Of a DNA stretch of 64,000 nt, positions 1 to 12,369 are shown piece after piece. Position 1 is the stretch's first letter. Each line of letters opens with the position of its first letter. A program made the translations under genes and the position numbers. The notes under the pieces were generated by a model that was given only the letters and a program-made list of their open reading frames with translations, was not told the origin of the DNA and made no database searches. Source of the stretch: Eurosta solidaginis (lineage: Eukaryota > Arthropoda > Insecta > Diptera > Tephritidae); NCBI RefSeq assembly GCF_040869045.1, contig NC_090319.1:267422897-267486896 (forward strand). The letters are read 5' to 3'.

Positions 1-91
1 GGAGCGGCAATCAACATGTCTTACACATTTTGGGACACCAACTTCTGAATGTGCTACATCGACCGATGGGTACGCACCGATAGAAGGGTAT

Positions 92-1572
92 ATGGTACAA
101 AATGTGAATAGGTTTGCGCTTCAAGACGTTACACAGTCGCCGTGTGCCACTTTCGGCGATAGCTACGCACCGCCTATTACAAACATGGGCAACATAACCT
201 CGACATTTCAAACTGGAATACATCGTGGCGTCGCAAGATACGGGTTGTACTCATACCCGACTTCCAGTGCTACTGCGAATGATCATAACCGTAATAGTTA
301 TAACATAACAACGTGGGCAGCACATCCAGTAAACACCAGTTGCACCGCTACGAGAATGCATGCGCAGTTTTACAATCACTCAATCTCAAATTGCATAACG
401 ATGAGTGACAACGTTTTGCCGTCATTATTATTTCGACAGGAAGAACCACCTCAGCGTTTACATACCCAACTTCACTCGACGTCTCTGCATGCCCAGCCCC
501 CTCAGGTAAATACATATGGTAATTTCGCAAATTCCGCACAGGATTTGGGCGGGTATTTACAAATGAACTCAGCCTCGACTGGTGCGCCGGAGGCGCCAAC
601 AAACCAATATAATTCTGGGATACCAAATTGCTACGATGGCCGTCGACATTGGCCGCAAATATCTAACGGCTATACTCCCACCGTGCCACCTATGTCATCT
701 CAAATGAGGCTAACCTCTACACAAGTAGCCTCACGTCAGGTCATAAATAAAGATCTTCCGACATTCACTGGCAAGCCAGAGGAGTGGCCGCTATTCATTG
801 TAAGCTTCGAGCAGTCTACACAGCAATGCGGCTTTACTGATGCTGAGAATCTCATTCGGCTACAGCGTTGTCTAAAAGGTGTAGCGCTAGAAGCAGTAAG
901 GGGAAAATTAATGACACCAGCAACCATATGGCAGGCCCTTGATACTCTACGTATGCTGTATGGACGCCCAGATATTATTTGTCACTCGTTACAACGCAAG
1001 CTGAGGCAAGAACCTCTTGTTAAATATGAAAAATTAGATACTCTGATTCAATTTCCGTTGGCTGTGCAAAACTACTGCTCTACTATGAGAGCCATAGGCC
1101 TTTCCTCGTATCTAAATGACCCTCTGAGCTAATTTCCAAATTGCCAAGTGACTTAAGGTTAGAGTGGGGTCGTCATAGAGTATCTTTGCCTCAGGTAGAT
1201 ATCGGGGAATTCGACTCTTGGCTTTTTAAATTGGCTATGTGTGCCAGTCAAGTAGTATCAGGAAGTAACTCCGGCGAAGAAGGCAAAGGCAGTAACGCTC
1301 AGATAAAGAAAAGGGTGCTTTTGCACGACGTAGCTCGCAATAATAATACTGATGTAACTAAAATAGTGTGTGTTAAGTGAAATGGTGAGCACAAACTTGA
1401 CAAATGCAAATAGTTTTGCGCTCTGTCTATCAACGAAAGGTGGAGCTTTGTGCGAAGTAACAAATTATGCATCAGATGTTTTAAGAAACATTTTTTAAAA
1501 AATTGTCGACTAAAGAGTCATTGTGGTGTCGATGGTTGTACAAGACCACATCACGTTTTGCTCCACTCGTCT
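92..1572 (+). pseudogene. gag of BEL/Pao element (broken)
   Basis: Structural protein region of the retrotransposon. The open frame from the ATG at 92 runs 346 codons to a TAA at 1130. Its second half (about residues 220-345) has the BEL-type capsid-like pattern beginning LPTFTGKPEEWPLF, typical of this superfamily. A frameshift moves the sequence to another frame (1141-1380, stop TGA at 1378). After the stop the same frame continues with a Cys/His-rich nucleocapsid stretch (about 1460-1570) with spaced CIRCF, C, C, C and HH residues, as in BEL/Pao zinc knuckles. The N-terminal 200 residues are Asn/Thr/Ser/Gln-rich and not recognisable. The first ATG is not proven to be the original start, because the leader is cut off by the window edge. 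Confidence 0.8.
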
Positions 1573-1575
1573 AAT

Positions 1576-3300
1576 TACCCGACATCAAAGGACGATGCAT
1601 CCGCGATGTTACATAAAGGTGAATATACGACAAAAACGTTGTTGCGTTACGTTCCAATTATGCTTTATGGCAAATCGAAGTCCATAAAAACATACGCGTT
1701 AATAGACGAGGGTTCCACATGCACACTTTTAGAGCACCACATCGCCGATGAGCTTGGCTTAGAAGGCCCGTCAGATGAGCTATGCCTAAGGTGGACGGGC
1801 GAAATAACGCAGATAGAGCCTGAATCGAAAGAGGTCACTGTAGGAATCTCATCCACGTCCGGCACCACTCCGATGTTAAGTCTTCGCAACATACGCACTG
1901 TTGCCAATCTCGATCTACCCAAACAGTCGCTCACACGCGACGAGATTTCGTTGCATCCGCATTTACATAGGCTGCCAATCGAACCTATACTGAAGTACGT
2001 GCCACACTGCTACTCGGTGCGGATAATGCAAAGCTCGGTGTTCCCCTCGAAGTGAAGGAGCTCCATAGTGATAAACTCATAGCAACGAAATGTCGTCTTG
2101 GTTGGTCGGTTTACGGGCGAGGTGAAGAGGCTTATGTTTCTGCAAATAGGGTGATGCACATATGCTCCTGCGTCCCAACGGAACACCTGGATGAAATTTT
2201 AAAAAACAATTACTCACTGGAAGCGGTTGGTATAAGTAAGCGTGAAGATCCATTACGATCCAAAGCAGACGAACGGGCTTTCGCTATTATGAAATCGACT
2301 ACTAAATACCTAGATGATCAAAAGCGTTGGGAACACGGCTTGTTATGGAAATTCGATGAAATTAGTTTTCCGGATTCGTTCTCAATGGCATTACGACGAC
2401 TCAACTGCCTGGAAATTCGAATGACACGAGATCCAAATTTAAACCAATTTCTAAACGAACAGATGCGTGCCTACGAACTAAAGGGATACGTTCGCAAATT
2501 AACGAGAGAAGAGGTATCTTACGGCGGTCGGGCATGGTTCGTTCCAATATTTACAGTTACCAATAAAAATAAAAACAAAACTCGATTGGTTTGGGACGCC
2601 GCTGCCGCTGTCGACGGTGTCGCTCTTAATACTTATCTACTGAAAGGACCTGACCTCTTAGCCTCTCTCGTTGGAATTCTTCTCAGATTTCGTGAGCGAC
2701 CATATGCCATTACTGGAGACATTCGCGAGATGTTCCACCAAATTCGGGTGCGAGAACAGGACCAATGCACGCAACAATTTCTGTGGCGCTAAGGGGATCG
2801 CTCTAGAAAACCTGATATTTATGTTATGACAGTGATGACCTTTGGCGCTGCATGTTCCCCGTCTCTGGCGAATTTTATAAAAAACGAAAATGCATCGCGG
2901 TTCATTAACGACAATCCGGTCGCAGTAGCGGCGATCCATCAGAATACATACGTGGATGATTGGTTACAGAGCGTTGACACGGAGAAAGAGGCGATGGACC
3001 TAGCGTTGCAAGTCAAGCATATACACCGCGAGGGCGGATTCGAAATGCGTAATTGGCTTTCGAACTCGAACAACGTACTGCAGGATATTTCCGACACCAT
3101 GACCCAAACAAACAAACTTCTGCACGACCCTTCTACCATGTATGAAAAGGTATTAGGCATCTGGTGGCGCCCAGAATTAACGTTTTTTGCTAAACCTGAT
3201 AAACTCGGCTTAGACGGGAGCACATATGCAACAAAAAGAAGCATTCTTCGAGTAATCATGTCTGTATATGATCCCCTAGGTTTGGTGGGTTTTTTTATGA
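1576..3300 (+). pseudogene. Protease and reverse transcriptase of BEL/Pao pol (broken)
   Basis: Protease: about 1640-1800 encodes a retropepsin-like segment with YALIDEGSTCTLL, where the active-site Asp sits in a DEGS context. A frameshift near 2050 leads into the RT region. RT: 2052-3300, with KTRLVWDAAA, an ITGDIREMFHQI block carrying the first catalytic Asp, and NTYVDDWL as the YVDD catalytic box near 2945. A TAA at 2790-2792 cuts the RT frame just after the first catalytic block, and the same frame resumes beyond it. The product would copy element RNA into DNA in cytoplasmic particles. This copy can make no complete enzyme. Confidence 0.88.
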
Positions 3301-3464
3301 TTCAAGCTAAAATCGTGTTTCAAAACATTTGGAGGTCTGGTGTTACCTGGGACACGCCTGTACAGGAGGAAGAACAAAAATCTTGGCAATCATGGGTCCT
3401 CACCATGGAACGAATAAGGAACGTTTGTATACCTCGGTGCTACCCCTTAGCCAGCCGCAGCCAG

Positions 3465-4390
3465 AATCTTCAGCTGCATGTATTTTTCGATGCAAGCAAT
3501 GTAGCTTAGGCAGCTGCTGCCTATCAAAGAGCCACTGTGGGGGATGAAGTACAATGTTGTTTGATAGCTTCGAAATCGAGGGTGGCGCCACTGAAGTCCG
3601 TTTCTATACCGCGCTTAGAACTTATGGGTGCCATTTTGGGTCTAAGGTTGTCGAAATTTTTTAAAAATGAGTTAACCCTACCGATCAACGAGGTAGTATA
3701 CTGGACGGATTCAAAAAATGTTATCTACTGGATTCGCTCAGACTCTCGCAAATTTAGCCAATTCGTCGGCGTGCGAATAGGAGAAATTCTTGAGTCCTCT
3801 ATAATAAATAGTTGGAGGTGGGTACCATCAGCGAATAACGTGGCCGATGATGCTACGAAATTAAAGCAGTGGGCAAATTTAGATGGGGAATCGCGGTGGT
3901 TCCGAGGTCCTTCATTTTTAAAACTGCAGGAAGCAGAGTGGCCGGAGACAATTTTGGCTGAGCCAGCGGAACCGGAATCGGTGCATCATATTGAGTATGC
4001 TGGAACAATATCCTTTACAGAAGTAATACCTGACGTAACAAGGTTTAGTAAGTGGGAGAAGCTGCGGGGTGCAACAAGATATGTTTTGCGATTTCTCAGA
4101 TTAGTAAGCAAAAGGTTGGTTGAATCAGCATTCGCTCAAATGATGCTACAGAACACCACGATCAATAGCGCCGAAATTTTGATTCGTATGAGCCAGAGCA
4201 TAGTCTTTGGCGAAGAAATAAGATGCCTACAACAAGGTCAATTCGTAAGTAGGAAAACTTCTATTTTTAAATGCTCTCCCTTTATAAACGAGTACGGATT
4301 GCTTAGAATCAAAGGTCGAATAGACGCTATAGAGGGCATACCTGTTAACCTAAAGAGACCAATAATTTTGCCTTCAAAACATCCGGTAAT
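3465..4390 (+). pseudogene. RNase H and linker of BEL/Pao pol (broken)
   Basis: The same frame as RT continues. HVFFDASN near 3478 supplies the first RNase H Asp, and a TAG at 3507-3509 interrupts right after it. Past the stop, IPRLELMGAILG (about 3607) gives the catalytic Glu region and VVYWTDSKNVIYWI (about 3690) the next Asp. SANNVADDATK (about 3830) resembles the late RNase H motif found in BEL elements. The linker to about 4390 leads to the integrase zinc domain. This domain would remove RNA from the RNA/DNA hybrid during reverse transcription. Confidence 0.8.
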
Positions 4391-5487
4391 ACACCTTATT
4401 GTCGATTTTTTCCATCGCAAATATCACCACCACCATTCCGAAATTGTGGTTAATGAAATTCGCCAAAAATATTGGGTAAGTGGATTGAGAGCATTGGTTG
4501 GCAAAATTTGCCGAAAATGTCATATTTGTAAAATTCGAAAAGCAGCACCGCAACCATCTGAAATGGGTTCATTGCCACATGAACGCCTCGCCTTGAATAC
4601 TAGACCCTTCACCTACACCGGGGTGGACATCTTCGTGCCGTTGTTGGCAGATATCGCGAGAAACGCTGGGGTGTTCTATTTACCTGTCTCACCGTGCGCG
4701 CCGTGCATATCGAAATCAGCCACTCTCTTTCCACAGATGCGTTTTTGCTTGTATTTAAGCAGTTTATCAGTCGCCGGGCATGCCTCGTCGGGTTATTTCA
4801 GACAACGCCACTAACTTTCGAGGTGCGAGTCGTATTCTGCGAGCAGAAATGGAGAGGATTTCGTCCGATGCTATTATGCATAAGTACATGGAGGTGGAAT
4901 GGCGCTTTATACCGCCAGCTGCACCGCATATGGGCGGAGCTTGGGAGAGAGTGATACGGTCCGTAAAATCCATACTGTCAGATATTCTATCTGATACCAT
5001 CACGCATGAGTACACACTACGCGCAGCACTCGCAGATGTCGAGAACATTCTCAATTCAAGACCTCTAACATACATTCCTCTAGATGCACACAACGATGAG
5101 GCACTTACTCCTAATCATTTTATGCTGGGTGGCTCAAGTGGACTCAGGGAGCGCAGCATCGAAGACAGCAGCGGTGTTACACTTCGGAAAAATTCTAGAG
5201 TGGCGTAACAGTTGGCTGACCAGTTTTGGAGACGTTGGATTAGGGAATATCTGCCTCATATAACCAGGCGTACAAAGTGGTATGAACCTTCCCCATCTCC
5301 TGTAAACCTTGGTGATATAGTTATCATCGTAGATGAAAACAGCAAGCGCAACACTTGGAACAAGGGAACCGTGGTCGACGTTCTACGAGCAAAGGATGGT
5401 CAAGCCCGTAGTGCTGTAGTCAAAATAGTAAACCGCCTGACCACTCGGCCTGTCGTTAAATTGGCGAAACTAGATCTGTCTGAGTAA
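4390..5487 (+). pseudogene. Integrase with DUF5641-like C-terminus of BEL/Pao pol (broken)
   Basis: An HHCC zinc domain begins near 4390 with His residues of the HLIVDFFHRKYHHHH block and ends with CRKCHICK near 4520. YTGVDIF (about 4616) carries the first Asp of the DDE triad. A frameshift in the 4700-4780 area moves the core to the frame of 4780-5208, with VISDNATNF (second Asp) and PHMGGAWERVIRSVK (Glu). A TAA at 5206-5208 then separates the C-terminal WRRWIREYLP domain, which ends at 5487 with TGA/TAA-type termination. All three catalytic residues survive but lie in separate frames. The enzyme would insert element DNA into the host genome. Confidence 0.87.
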
Positions 5488-5510
5488 ACTTGACGACAGT
5501 CATCAAGTTT

Positions 5511-5523
5511 ACGAGGGGGGGAA
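5511..5523 (+). other. Polypurine tract before 3' LTR
   Basis: A purine run, ACGAGGGGGGGAA, lies 24 bases after the pol stop and directly before TGTTAC. This is the expected position and composition of the plus-strand primer site. Confidence 0.7.
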
Positions 5524-5885
5524 TGTTACAACGCAACCGGCAGGTGTCGTTGTAAACAGCGAAATTGTCGTTTAATCCCATAAAATGCATACCTGCATAA
5601 CAATTCTGCGATTAGGTTTGAGTAGATAGCAAATGCAAAACTTCGCTCTTTTACATCAAAGACATCGCCGAGTACAAATCAACGGGTGCGCTCAAGCACA
5701 AATGTAAGTAACCAAATAATGATAAGTTGTTATTGTAAAATACCGAAATAAAATGAAAATGTAAAATAACATTGTAAATGAACTACAAATTGAAACAAAG
5801 CGAAATAAAACTATAATTTACAGATTTTCGCGGACATCAGCGCAAAATATTGCTTTTATTTGATTACGGCACCAGGATTTACAAT
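5524..5885 (+). repeat. 3' LTR of the BEL/Pao element
   Basis: It starts TGTTACA right after the polypurine tract. It contains several AATAAA-type signals (about 5747 and 5806). The right edge is uncertain: TTTACA occurs ending at about 5822 and again at 5885, and either could be the LTR end, since the partner LTR is not in the window. Confidence 0.6.
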
Positions 5886-5939
5886 AAATTCATCAACCGG
5901 TTTTTTTTACCCTCAGACCTGAAACCTCTGACAATCGGT

Positions 5940-6195
5940 CTCGCCCGATACACTGAAAAACAAATTATATGCGGGGTCGGCCCTCTTCAGAGATTTGTCA
6001 AACACTCCGAGGGTATTTCTGCCATGAAAAGCTTTTCAGCGAAAATTCATCTGCTTCCAGATTCCATGGCAGTCGTAGTATAGGTATCGTCCCGCCAATT
6101 TGCAGGAAAAAGTAAAAAGCATCTGAACGCGAATTCGAAGAAAAACTCTGCTTTAATCTCTTCGGCAGTATACCGCGTTTTTTATTTTTTTTAGG
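5940..6195 (+). repeat. Decayed 3' half of the tRNA-derived SINE family
   Basis: It matches the body of the SINE seen complete at 39909-41588: the segment with CACTCCGAGGGTATTTCTGCC, the CGTCCCGCCAATTTG block near 6090, a diverged AATTCGAAGAAAAACTC block and a T-rich end near 6180. The tRNA-like head is missing. A 77-codon open frame overlaps it by chance. Confidence 0.65.
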
Positions 6196-6309
6196 TTTAA
6201 GCAGAAGACCAACTTAAAAATATTGCAAAAACGTTAAAAACTGGCTTCCTTTTAAGATTTTATCTAAAGTTTTCGGTAATTAGTGTAGATATTTTCAAAA
6301 GGTCTAAAG

Positions 6310-7565
6310 TTTGGTAAGATGGTGGTATGCATAGGTTAGGTTCGGTTAAGTGGTAGCTGCCCCGCTAGGAAAAGCTCACTAGGACAGCAAGAAGGTGCGC
6401 TGTAGTACCACATAAAATAACGGTAACGTATATCTACTTAGAGAATCGCAGCGATATAGTTTCAAATGAGACCGATCTCAACCTTGGATAAATCCTCTGG
6501 AGATCCAAGTAAGTCTCGACTGAAAAACGTTCCCCTAGTTCTGGCAAAAGCTGGACAATCAAGCATACAGTGATTCGATGATTCCACCTGATCCTCCTCT
6601 ATGGATGACAGTGCCCTATGAAAACCCCAATGGCCATTGAGAGATGAGCCTTAGTGAACCCAGTCATTACGGCAGACCTTCTGTCATCCATATGCGGTCA
6701 GAAGGACCTCGCTATCCAGCAAGAGGTGGTGTCCGCGCAATGCTTACAGAGTTCACTCGAGGCCCATCCATGCGGGGAGCCGACCACAGTGGCCAGCGGT
6801 ATCTAGAAATCCCTACAGCCATCTTCATCCTGTTCAACTGTACCGATGCTGGCTAAGAGATCCGCTTAACTGTTGCCCGGGATATCAGTATATAATCTTA
6901 ATCATAAAATAATTCGATGCAATCGCAAGCGAGGTCAGGCACTCCCAAACCACTCTCGACCGCTTGTTGAACTCAAGGCTATGATACCCGCTTAGCTATC
7001 AGATTACATGTTAAATTCACTAACCGTAGTTGCTCTGGATAGCATTTCATTCACCGTATCCTTAATCGCAGCAACTTCCGCTTGGAAGACGCTGCAGTGA
7101 TCAGCCAACTTAAACTTGCGACTTACTTTTAGTTCTTGACAAAAGACCCCCACAAGACTTTCCGTCCAGCTTCGACCTATTTTTGAACAAGTTTACTAGT
7201 CCCCTGCCCCAGAGGAGTCCCTTTCACTATTCCTATCTTGGTTTGAAATTTTCAACTGAGCAGTTATCCGCACCTGTCCTTCCAGGGATAAAGTTGAACC
7301 TGGTAAGTAGGCTAGAGTGGCGGAAGTCAAGAAGCCCATAGCCCATATAACGAAACTTGGCCAACGACCGGGCCAATGCCACCTTTCCCGCAATGTCTAC
7401 TAAATGTATATATATAATATATATATAGGTGTTGTTCTAAGAGCGCCGCTGCTAGGAACCAGCACTGTCCATTGTACTGACACCAATATTTTGGTGGTTC
7501 TCGCCGTGTCCAGTGCATTCCACCAGACCAGCACCCCATAGAGCAGAATCAGTTTGACCACCCAT
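6310..7565 (-). mobile_element. Decayed LINE 3' region with RNase H, minus strand
   Basis: Read on the minus strand this matches, over its last part, the better preserved LINE tail at 25944-26472. Shared blocks include the GGTTAGG-rich end, AAGCTCACTAGGACA, GATCTCAACCTTGGATAAATC and GCAGCAACTTCCG. The region would encode the RNase H domain of an I/R1/LOA-type non-LTR element plus upstream sequence. No frame stays open for long. The left edge (element 3' end) is near 6330 and the right edge (about 7560) is set only by loss of similarity. Confidence 0.65.
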
Positions 7566-8560
7566 AGAGCAGATCAGTTTCAAACCAATTCTAAAATATG
7601 TAATGTTTTAAAAGTTTTCTGAAATAGGGCGTTTTAGGTAGCCGAGTTCGGTTGTTATTCTAACTAAACCTGTTGGTCAAAGAACACGGCAAGGCGACTC
7701 ATTGCTATCTTGCAACGCAGTCAAAGCGGCAGAGCAAATCAATGCAACCAACCAGTTTACGCAAATCCGCCGTAACTGTTTTTGTTGATGAAGCCACGAT
7801 ATACATATCTACAAGTTTGTACTTGTTTACACTTACTGGCAGACTATTCCCATGAATGCCCGTATCTTACAAATACAAAGACGTAGTGACATTTCACGCA
7901 CTTTCCCATTGAAGTTCATTAATTTATTTAAATTAGCTATTGAGTGTAGTGTGAATTTGTTATGAGGCAGTAAAAACTAGAAAAGGAGTAGGTGGAGAAG
8001 GTCAAATCCATATTACAGTCATTCTACACATGATGAATGTATGTATGTATGAAATATAGCCTAATTCGAAGGCAGCCTACGAGTAGTAAAAATTTAGATG
8101 CACAGGTATGAATCGATAGATCGCACAATAATAGCAATTTCACCGTACATTTCGCATATTTTTTTATTTTTGAAAGTTCTTGATCTTAAGGACAAAGCAT
8201 GAAGAAAGATGCAAAGGTCTTAAAGAAATGTGTGAAGATGTTATTAATAGCGTGGAAATAACTTTCTATAGATACAAATTTACATACTCACATAAGCGTG
8301 CTAATACCCAAACACTAAAAAAATGAATGGCAGGGTTTTAGGGAAGAGGAAATCTTATAAAATTTTTTGATATTAAACAAACATTTTGTTGATTAAAAAT
8401 ATGGTTACGAATATTAGCAACACTAAGGGGTACTGTCATCTCTAAGCCGATGCTAAGCAGTGACTGTATGCACATCAATAATTCAATCATTATGTCTACA
8501 CATATGTACGTACACGCAGCGGAGAAGCAACGCACAAACACATGCAGATATCTTATCTGA
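7566..8560. other. No gene recognised
   Basis: AT-rich sequence with short open frames without codon-like character and a small (ATGT)n run near 8038-8050. Nothing in it can be tied to a family. Confidence 0.5.
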
Positions 8561-8569
8561 GATATGCAA

Positions 8570-9665
8570 TTATCCCACTCAGGATTTGGGTGATTAAATT
8601 TTGAATTTCCCTGCATATCAATACAATTTGAATACTCTTTCTGACTAAATAATGAGTTATCATACAATTGAACAAAAGAAATAATCAAATGTGAATACTT
8701 TTGATGATCAAAAACTGAATATAGTATTTCAATCACATTTTGGAATCATATTTGAATCAAATGTGTTTATTTTACGTGATCAAAATTTTTTTATCATTTT
8801 TCATTCAGCTTTCTGAATCTTTTCTGAATACCTTTGTTGACTGAATAATGAATTTTATACTTGTTGAAATTTTACTATTCATTAAAAATTTTATTTTTTT
8901 CACATACACATATTTTTTCAATCATGATCATGAAGCTAAGAAAAAATATATAAAAAATTTATTATTTATGCAAAATACATTCTTCAAGACAAAAATAATG
9001 TAATGTTGCTCGTGAACGAAGTTTTCCCCAACCATTTCTCTCCTTCAGCTTCCCAGAAAATACATAATGATTGGACAATACATAGGTTGTGAGCTATTTG
9101 AACCCCAGGTAAGTGAAACCATCTTGACATACCTGGATACGCCTTCAACATCCCGTATCGTATCCGTATTTTAAGATGTAGACGATAATGCTGATGTTGG
9201 ATGTTGTAGTCGCAGGTGTATATCGGTAAAGTTTGTTTGCGAGTTAGCTGTGGTTCGAATAGCTCACTTTCGCATGCTTTCTTCCCCTGATGGAAAAGAT
9301 TATTATGTAGTCCTTTTTTGAATGAGATATGAAGAATGAATGCATTATAATGGCATTCAAAAATGATTCAAAAATCTCAACCAAAACGATTGAAATATAT
9401 TCACGAATATGATCAGAAAATGACTGTGAAAAGCAGTCAAATATTACTCTAAAACTATTAAAGCTCAATTTTACAATGATATAAAATATGAATAAAAAAC
9501 GTTTCGAAATAGGAATCATAAATGATTATTCAAGAATAATCACATTTATGGTACATTTTTCTCCCGACGATATGTTAATTTTCGAACAGAAAATGCTTTT
9601 AAATTTGAACGTTTTTGATCATCTTGGGGTATGATATTTAAATATTTTTTGATCAAAATGTTCAA
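8570..9665. repeat. AT-rich degenerate repeat rich in TGATCA and TGAATC words
   Basis: Words such as GATTCAAAA, TTTGATCA and TTGAATCA recur at short irregular spacing in 8570-8990 (one orientation) and mostly as their complements in 9300-9665. The order suggests an old inverted or fold-back arrangement around 9000-9250, which looks unrelated. Alignment would be needed to prove arms. Confidence 0.4.
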
Positions 9666-9692
9666 AAAATGCTGGCTGGGATAATTGTGGAA

Positions 9693-10072
9693 GTGTCGCT
9701 GACAAATACACGCGCACATGAGAGAAGCTATAAAAATTATGCATCTGTAGTTATAGCTGAGAAACTTATAGCAGATAACCAACTAGTAGATTCTAGAACA
9801 GAACCGCATATAAATGTCAACGAGGAAACCAAACACTATAAAAGGCAGCAACAGTAGAGGCGCGATAATCAGTTGGATTTAAGACGATATCTAATGAGCA
9901 ATACCAGTATTATTTTGAAAATCAGTTTGATTTAAGCATTCCATCTGTCGAGCAGTAGTACTTTAATAAAGGCCATTTGCATTATTGAATAGTGGTGTTA
10001 TTTATTCAAGAGTTTAGTGATTCGAACGTTAGCAGAAAATTGCAAATAAGGAGAATTGCAGTAAATTCGTTC
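9693..10072 (+). repeat. Probable solo LTR of a Gypsy-group element
   Basis: Starts TGTCGCTGACAAATAC. It has a TATA-like CACTATAAAAGG near 9834, AATAAA near 9965 and an end resembling GTAAATTCGTTCCAA, an arrangement common in fly Gypsy-group LTRs. No internal coding region adjoins on either side, so it would be a solo LTR or an LTR remnant. Boundaries are approximate and no target duplication was identified. Confidence 0.4.
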
Positions 10073-10199
10073 CAATATATATCGTAAATGTAGGTGACTT
10101 ACAACGTTGTTACACTAACTCCTGAGTTCGAAGAGTAGGTTAATACTCGAAAGCGGATAGAATATGGAGAAGTTTGTGATAAAAAAGTATGCCTGAGTG

Positions 10200-10430
10200 A
10201 TTTTTAAACTGAGAGGCATCGAAAGCTGATAAGCAAAAGGAAGTGAAAGGAGGAAGTCGAAACAAAGGTTACGGAGAAGGAGAGTGCCGTAAAGGAAAGA
10301 AAGGAGCTAGGAGAAAGAGAAAGGGGGAAAAAAGGAGGGCGGGATGAGGAACACCTAATGAGAACAGGAGAAAAGGATAAGGCGCCAAGTCAAAATGATA
10401 AGAGATAGGAGAAAAAAGGGAAGAGTAAGA
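10200..10430 (+). repeat. Polypurine (GA-rich) tract
   Basis: About 230 bases made almost only of A and G, for example GGAGAAAGAGAAAGGGGG. The open frame on the complement (10269-10472) is low-complexity Ser/Leu/Pro/Phe sequence and not a gene. Confidence 0.75.
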
Positions 10431-10479
10431 CCAGAGTAAACATTCAAAGAAACTTAATGAAGCGGGTAGCAAGTGATCT

Positions 10480-12365
10480 ACAATAAAAGAGTTTTAATAT
10501 TTTGCGAGCTTGCAGTTGTCGTTATGTAGTGATAGTGTCAAAGCCTGTAAAACTTAAGTTACTGTGCTCAAATTGCGAACATCGAAAATTTAGATAAAGG
10601 TTTTTTTAATTAAAAAACGATTTAATCATCCTGATGCCTCTCAGCAGCGATTGAGCAAACACTCCTAGTGATATGTCGCTCGTAGTCGGCATAAATCATG
10701 CCACTCCCCCCAAATTTGTAAAAAGGTGCTTTACAATCGGTCCAGTCTTTCCAGCGCTGACTTTAAACATGAAGATGGATAGTGAGAGAGACCTAATAAC
10801 AAGTCCTTCTTGTGTAACATGCTTATACACTGGCTAATTGTGAAAGCTGATGGACAGCTTTCGCGAGCTCAAGGCTCCGTATTCGAGAGGCGGCAAAGTT
10901 ATCAGATCACAAGGCAGCCATTAAACTACGTCTTCACAACCTTCTACTTTGCCAAGAGGATGAAGCAATTTTATAACATAAGTCTTGGTACCTAATAAGG
11001 GTTTTCCGTTTGGTCGTAAAATTCAGGTAACACTAGCAACACATGCGATTTTTTCGCCGTATTTATTGACCGACCTGTTTAATCTAGCCTTATTTTGAAA
11101 CAAATGATAAGTTTATGTACTTGGCATTCGCGATTGGTTATCAAGTATAGCTAAGTAACTCCATTAACCCACAACTAACAACTTTATTGTTATCTTAAAG
11201 GTAAATGTAATACATTTAAATCTTTTTGTTGAACTCATTGACTTCTTTTTACTTCTAAAGTAATAAACAGTCTTTATCAAAGCTTTTAGCGTTTTTTCTC
11301 CTGGGCGGTGAGGACACCAAAAGTTTGTGAATATATGCTTTTGAGGGCGTTTGTGGCAGCATTAAATTTCGAGTCGATACGTATGAATGTACAGTTAAGC
11401 GATTTTGTGGTCATGCAAATTGGGTCACTTGAATATACACTTCCTATTGAACTTGATCGGAGGTGCACTAGTGCAGTCACTTACAGAGAAATATGTGTAC
11501 AATTTTCCTAAGATTTGTAATGCATATAATAGCATTAGCTTGAGTGTGTAGATTTAATTGAATACACAAGCTGAATTTCAAAAGATAATTGTATCAGCAT
11601 AATATTTCTTGCTTAAGTGCACTGGAATTTTGAATTGAACTTTTGTGCCTGTGGATGATGTGCTTAGATCGACGCAAATTTTGTGTGCGGTTATTTAGAG
11701 GCAATTCATTGAATTAGCGCAGTACTTGAATTCTCTAGTACTTTTGTGTGACATTTGATGCGACAGCAAGGGAGCTTAGCAAATATTTCTAAGTGCAAAT
11801 ATAAAGGAGAGGTTTTTTTCAGTATGCAAATTTTATTGTTTGCTTATGAAAGAGATATGTCTTAGGAGATCATGTAGATGAATTTCAAAAGTCGGAGATC
11901 AGGAATGTGGTTAGAAGTATATAATAATTCTCGCTTTACTCATTCAGCGAATAGTTGCCAAATATTTTCTTGAATGAATTTCTTATTTCTAATAAGAAAA
12001 AGGGGAGATATAGATGAAAAGGACATACAAGTGGTGATGGCATTACATTATACACAAATATATAAAATAATAATGTACTCATATTGAGGCTAATGCATTT
12101 ATTAAATTTCGAATGTACCCAATAGCTCTTACAATATGGTAGATATCTTTAAATTGTCACATCTCTTCTATTACCTGCATTAGAAGTAGGTGACCCCGCT
12201 TGATCTTGTTGCATGCGACTATCGATTTCACTTTTGTGCTCAAAATCGCTCAGTTGTAAAAATTGTTTCAAAAAAGAAAAAGATGTTTTAAAAGCTATTA
12301 GTGAAATGAACAATGGTGACTGAAATTGAATTTTACCTTAAGGTGACATATTTATTTTTTTTAAA
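10480..12365. other. No gene recognised
   Basis: AT-rich sequence without long open frames, splice-supported exons or recognisable repeats. Open frames at 11286-11511 overlap on both strands and show no domain. Confidence 0.5.
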
Positions 12366-12369
12366 GCGG

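Larger units (their letters stand above)
1..5885 (+). mobile_element. BEL/Pao LTR retrotransposon, 5' end outside window, inactivated
   Basis: The stretch reads in BEL/Pao order on one strand: gag, Cys/His knuckle, aspartic protease, reverse transcriptase, RNase H, integrase with a C-terminal DUF5641-like domain, then a purine tract and a 3' LTR starting TGTTAC. Integrase after RNase H and the protease motif form (Asp-Glu-Gly-Ser) fit BEL/Pao. The reading frame is broken by at least three frameshifts (near 1130, 2050 and 4780) and in-frame stops (1378, 2790, 3507, 5206), so the copy cannot make its polyprotein. The 5' LTR lies before base 1, so LTR divergence and the target duplication cannot be read here. 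Confidence 0.9.

Noticed and set aside
5850..6083. 77-codon protein-coding ORF
   Set aside because: It overlaps the LTR edge and a SINE fragment; the frame is accidental.
10269..10472. Minus-strand Leu/Ser/Pro-rich ORF
   Set aside because: Complement of a polypurine tract, low complexity only.
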